The notes under the pieces are model-generated. The model did not search any database. It was not told the origin of the DNA and was given only the letters and a program-made list of their open reading frames with translations. A stretch of DNA of 12,295 nucleotides from CAZVCJ01 sp964625745 (GTDB lineage: Bacteria > Chloroflexota > Anaerolineae > VGOG01). The stretch covers positions 1-12,295 of the forward strand of contig CAZVCJ010000121.1 in NCBI GenBank assembly GCA_964625745.1, written 5' to 3'. The position numbers and the translations under genes are program-made. Shown piece after piece: positions 12,137 through 12,295 of the stretch (position 1 is its first letter; every line of letters begins with the position of its first letter).

Positions 12137-12295
12137 TCAAAACTGCCTCAAGAGCCGCAGGTCGTTTCCGTAGAACAGGCGAATGTCGTCAATGCTGTGT
12201 TTGACCATCTCTGGCTGCACCACGGTGAACACCTCGCCTGCACCGGAGAAAGTGTAGCGCCACCGACCGTCAACCTCGGCCACGCCCAAAATTTC
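12137..12295 (-). CDS. pheS: PheS-like C-terminus (phenylalanyl-tRNA synthetase alpha), partial and atypical
   Basis: The 52 residues before the TGA at 12137 start with EILG and end with SIDDIRLFYGNDLRLLRQF, an excellent match to the last residues of bacterial PheS. The stretch between them (VAEVDGRWRYTFSGAGEVFT and on to QPEMVKH) does not show the usual 'hP.VL...G....SGFAFGMG.ERiAMl' pattern. The class II motif 3 arginine is not evident. The frame is open, so this is either a diverged or decayed pheS, or a pheS end recombined with other sequence. The rest is beyond the right edge. Confidence 0.6.
   Translation of the reverse strand, partial: EILGVAEVDGRWRYTFSGAGEVFTVVQPEMVKHSIDDIRLFYGNDLRLLRQF

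Overview
The window looks like chromosomal DNA of a GC-rich, uncultured-type bacterium, most likely a member of Chloroflexota (Anaerolineae-like). This rests on protein character (a bacterial translin, DUF3467, a Cas4-like membrane nuclease, a BioB-like radical SAM enzyme beside a lipoate ligase, a large membrane glycosyltransferase) and on many short palindromic repeats between genes. It is an inference from memory of these families, not a database result. Every protein gene lies on the minus strand; only a tRNA cluster lies on the plus strand.

Right to left (direction of transcription). (1) 12295-9946: the 3' end of a pheS-like gene, then a 679-residue membrane glycosyltransferase, then only the first ~30-45 codons of a pheT-like gene. 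The pheT remnant ends 4 nt from the 3' end of a tRNA-Leu gene, so a pheST locus appears to have been broken up. (2) 9498-9945: a plus-strand tRNA operon (Phe-GAA, Gly-GCC, Cys-GCA, Leu-TAA) behind a near-consensus sigma70-type promoter, with a strong hairpin before tRNA-Leu. (3) 9363-6634: a minus-strand operon behind a fully consensus promoter (TTGACA-17-TATAAT): a HEAT-repeat protein, a BioB/lipoyl-synthase-like radical SAM protein and a lipoate-protein ligase family protein, each overlapping the next. The ligase carries a 44-codon in-frame insertion of a GC-rich repeat. (4) 6484-3863: a compact module with its own promoter: a small membrane-anchored protein, a STAND-type P-loop NTPase, a winged-helix plus TPR protein and a DUF503 protein. 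The NTPase and TPR genes overlap by ATGA and look like one signalling NTPase split in two. (5) 3768-1564: a DUF3467 protein, a translin-family protein, and two membrane-tethered halves of a Cas4/Dna2-like nuclease. The first half holds the N-terminal cysteine; the second holds the catalytic core and the other three cysteines. A 350-bp gap filled by two inverted-repeat elements separates the halves. (6) 1493-1: hisS, with a tail encoded inside a GC-rich repeat, and the start of an NAD kinase gene.

The best candidates for new biology are the split membrane-associated STAND module (4) and the split membrane Cas4-like nuclease next to translin (5). The main genome-evolution story is repeat elements entering coding sequence (hisS tail, lplA insertion, lplA start) and the dismembered pheST locus.
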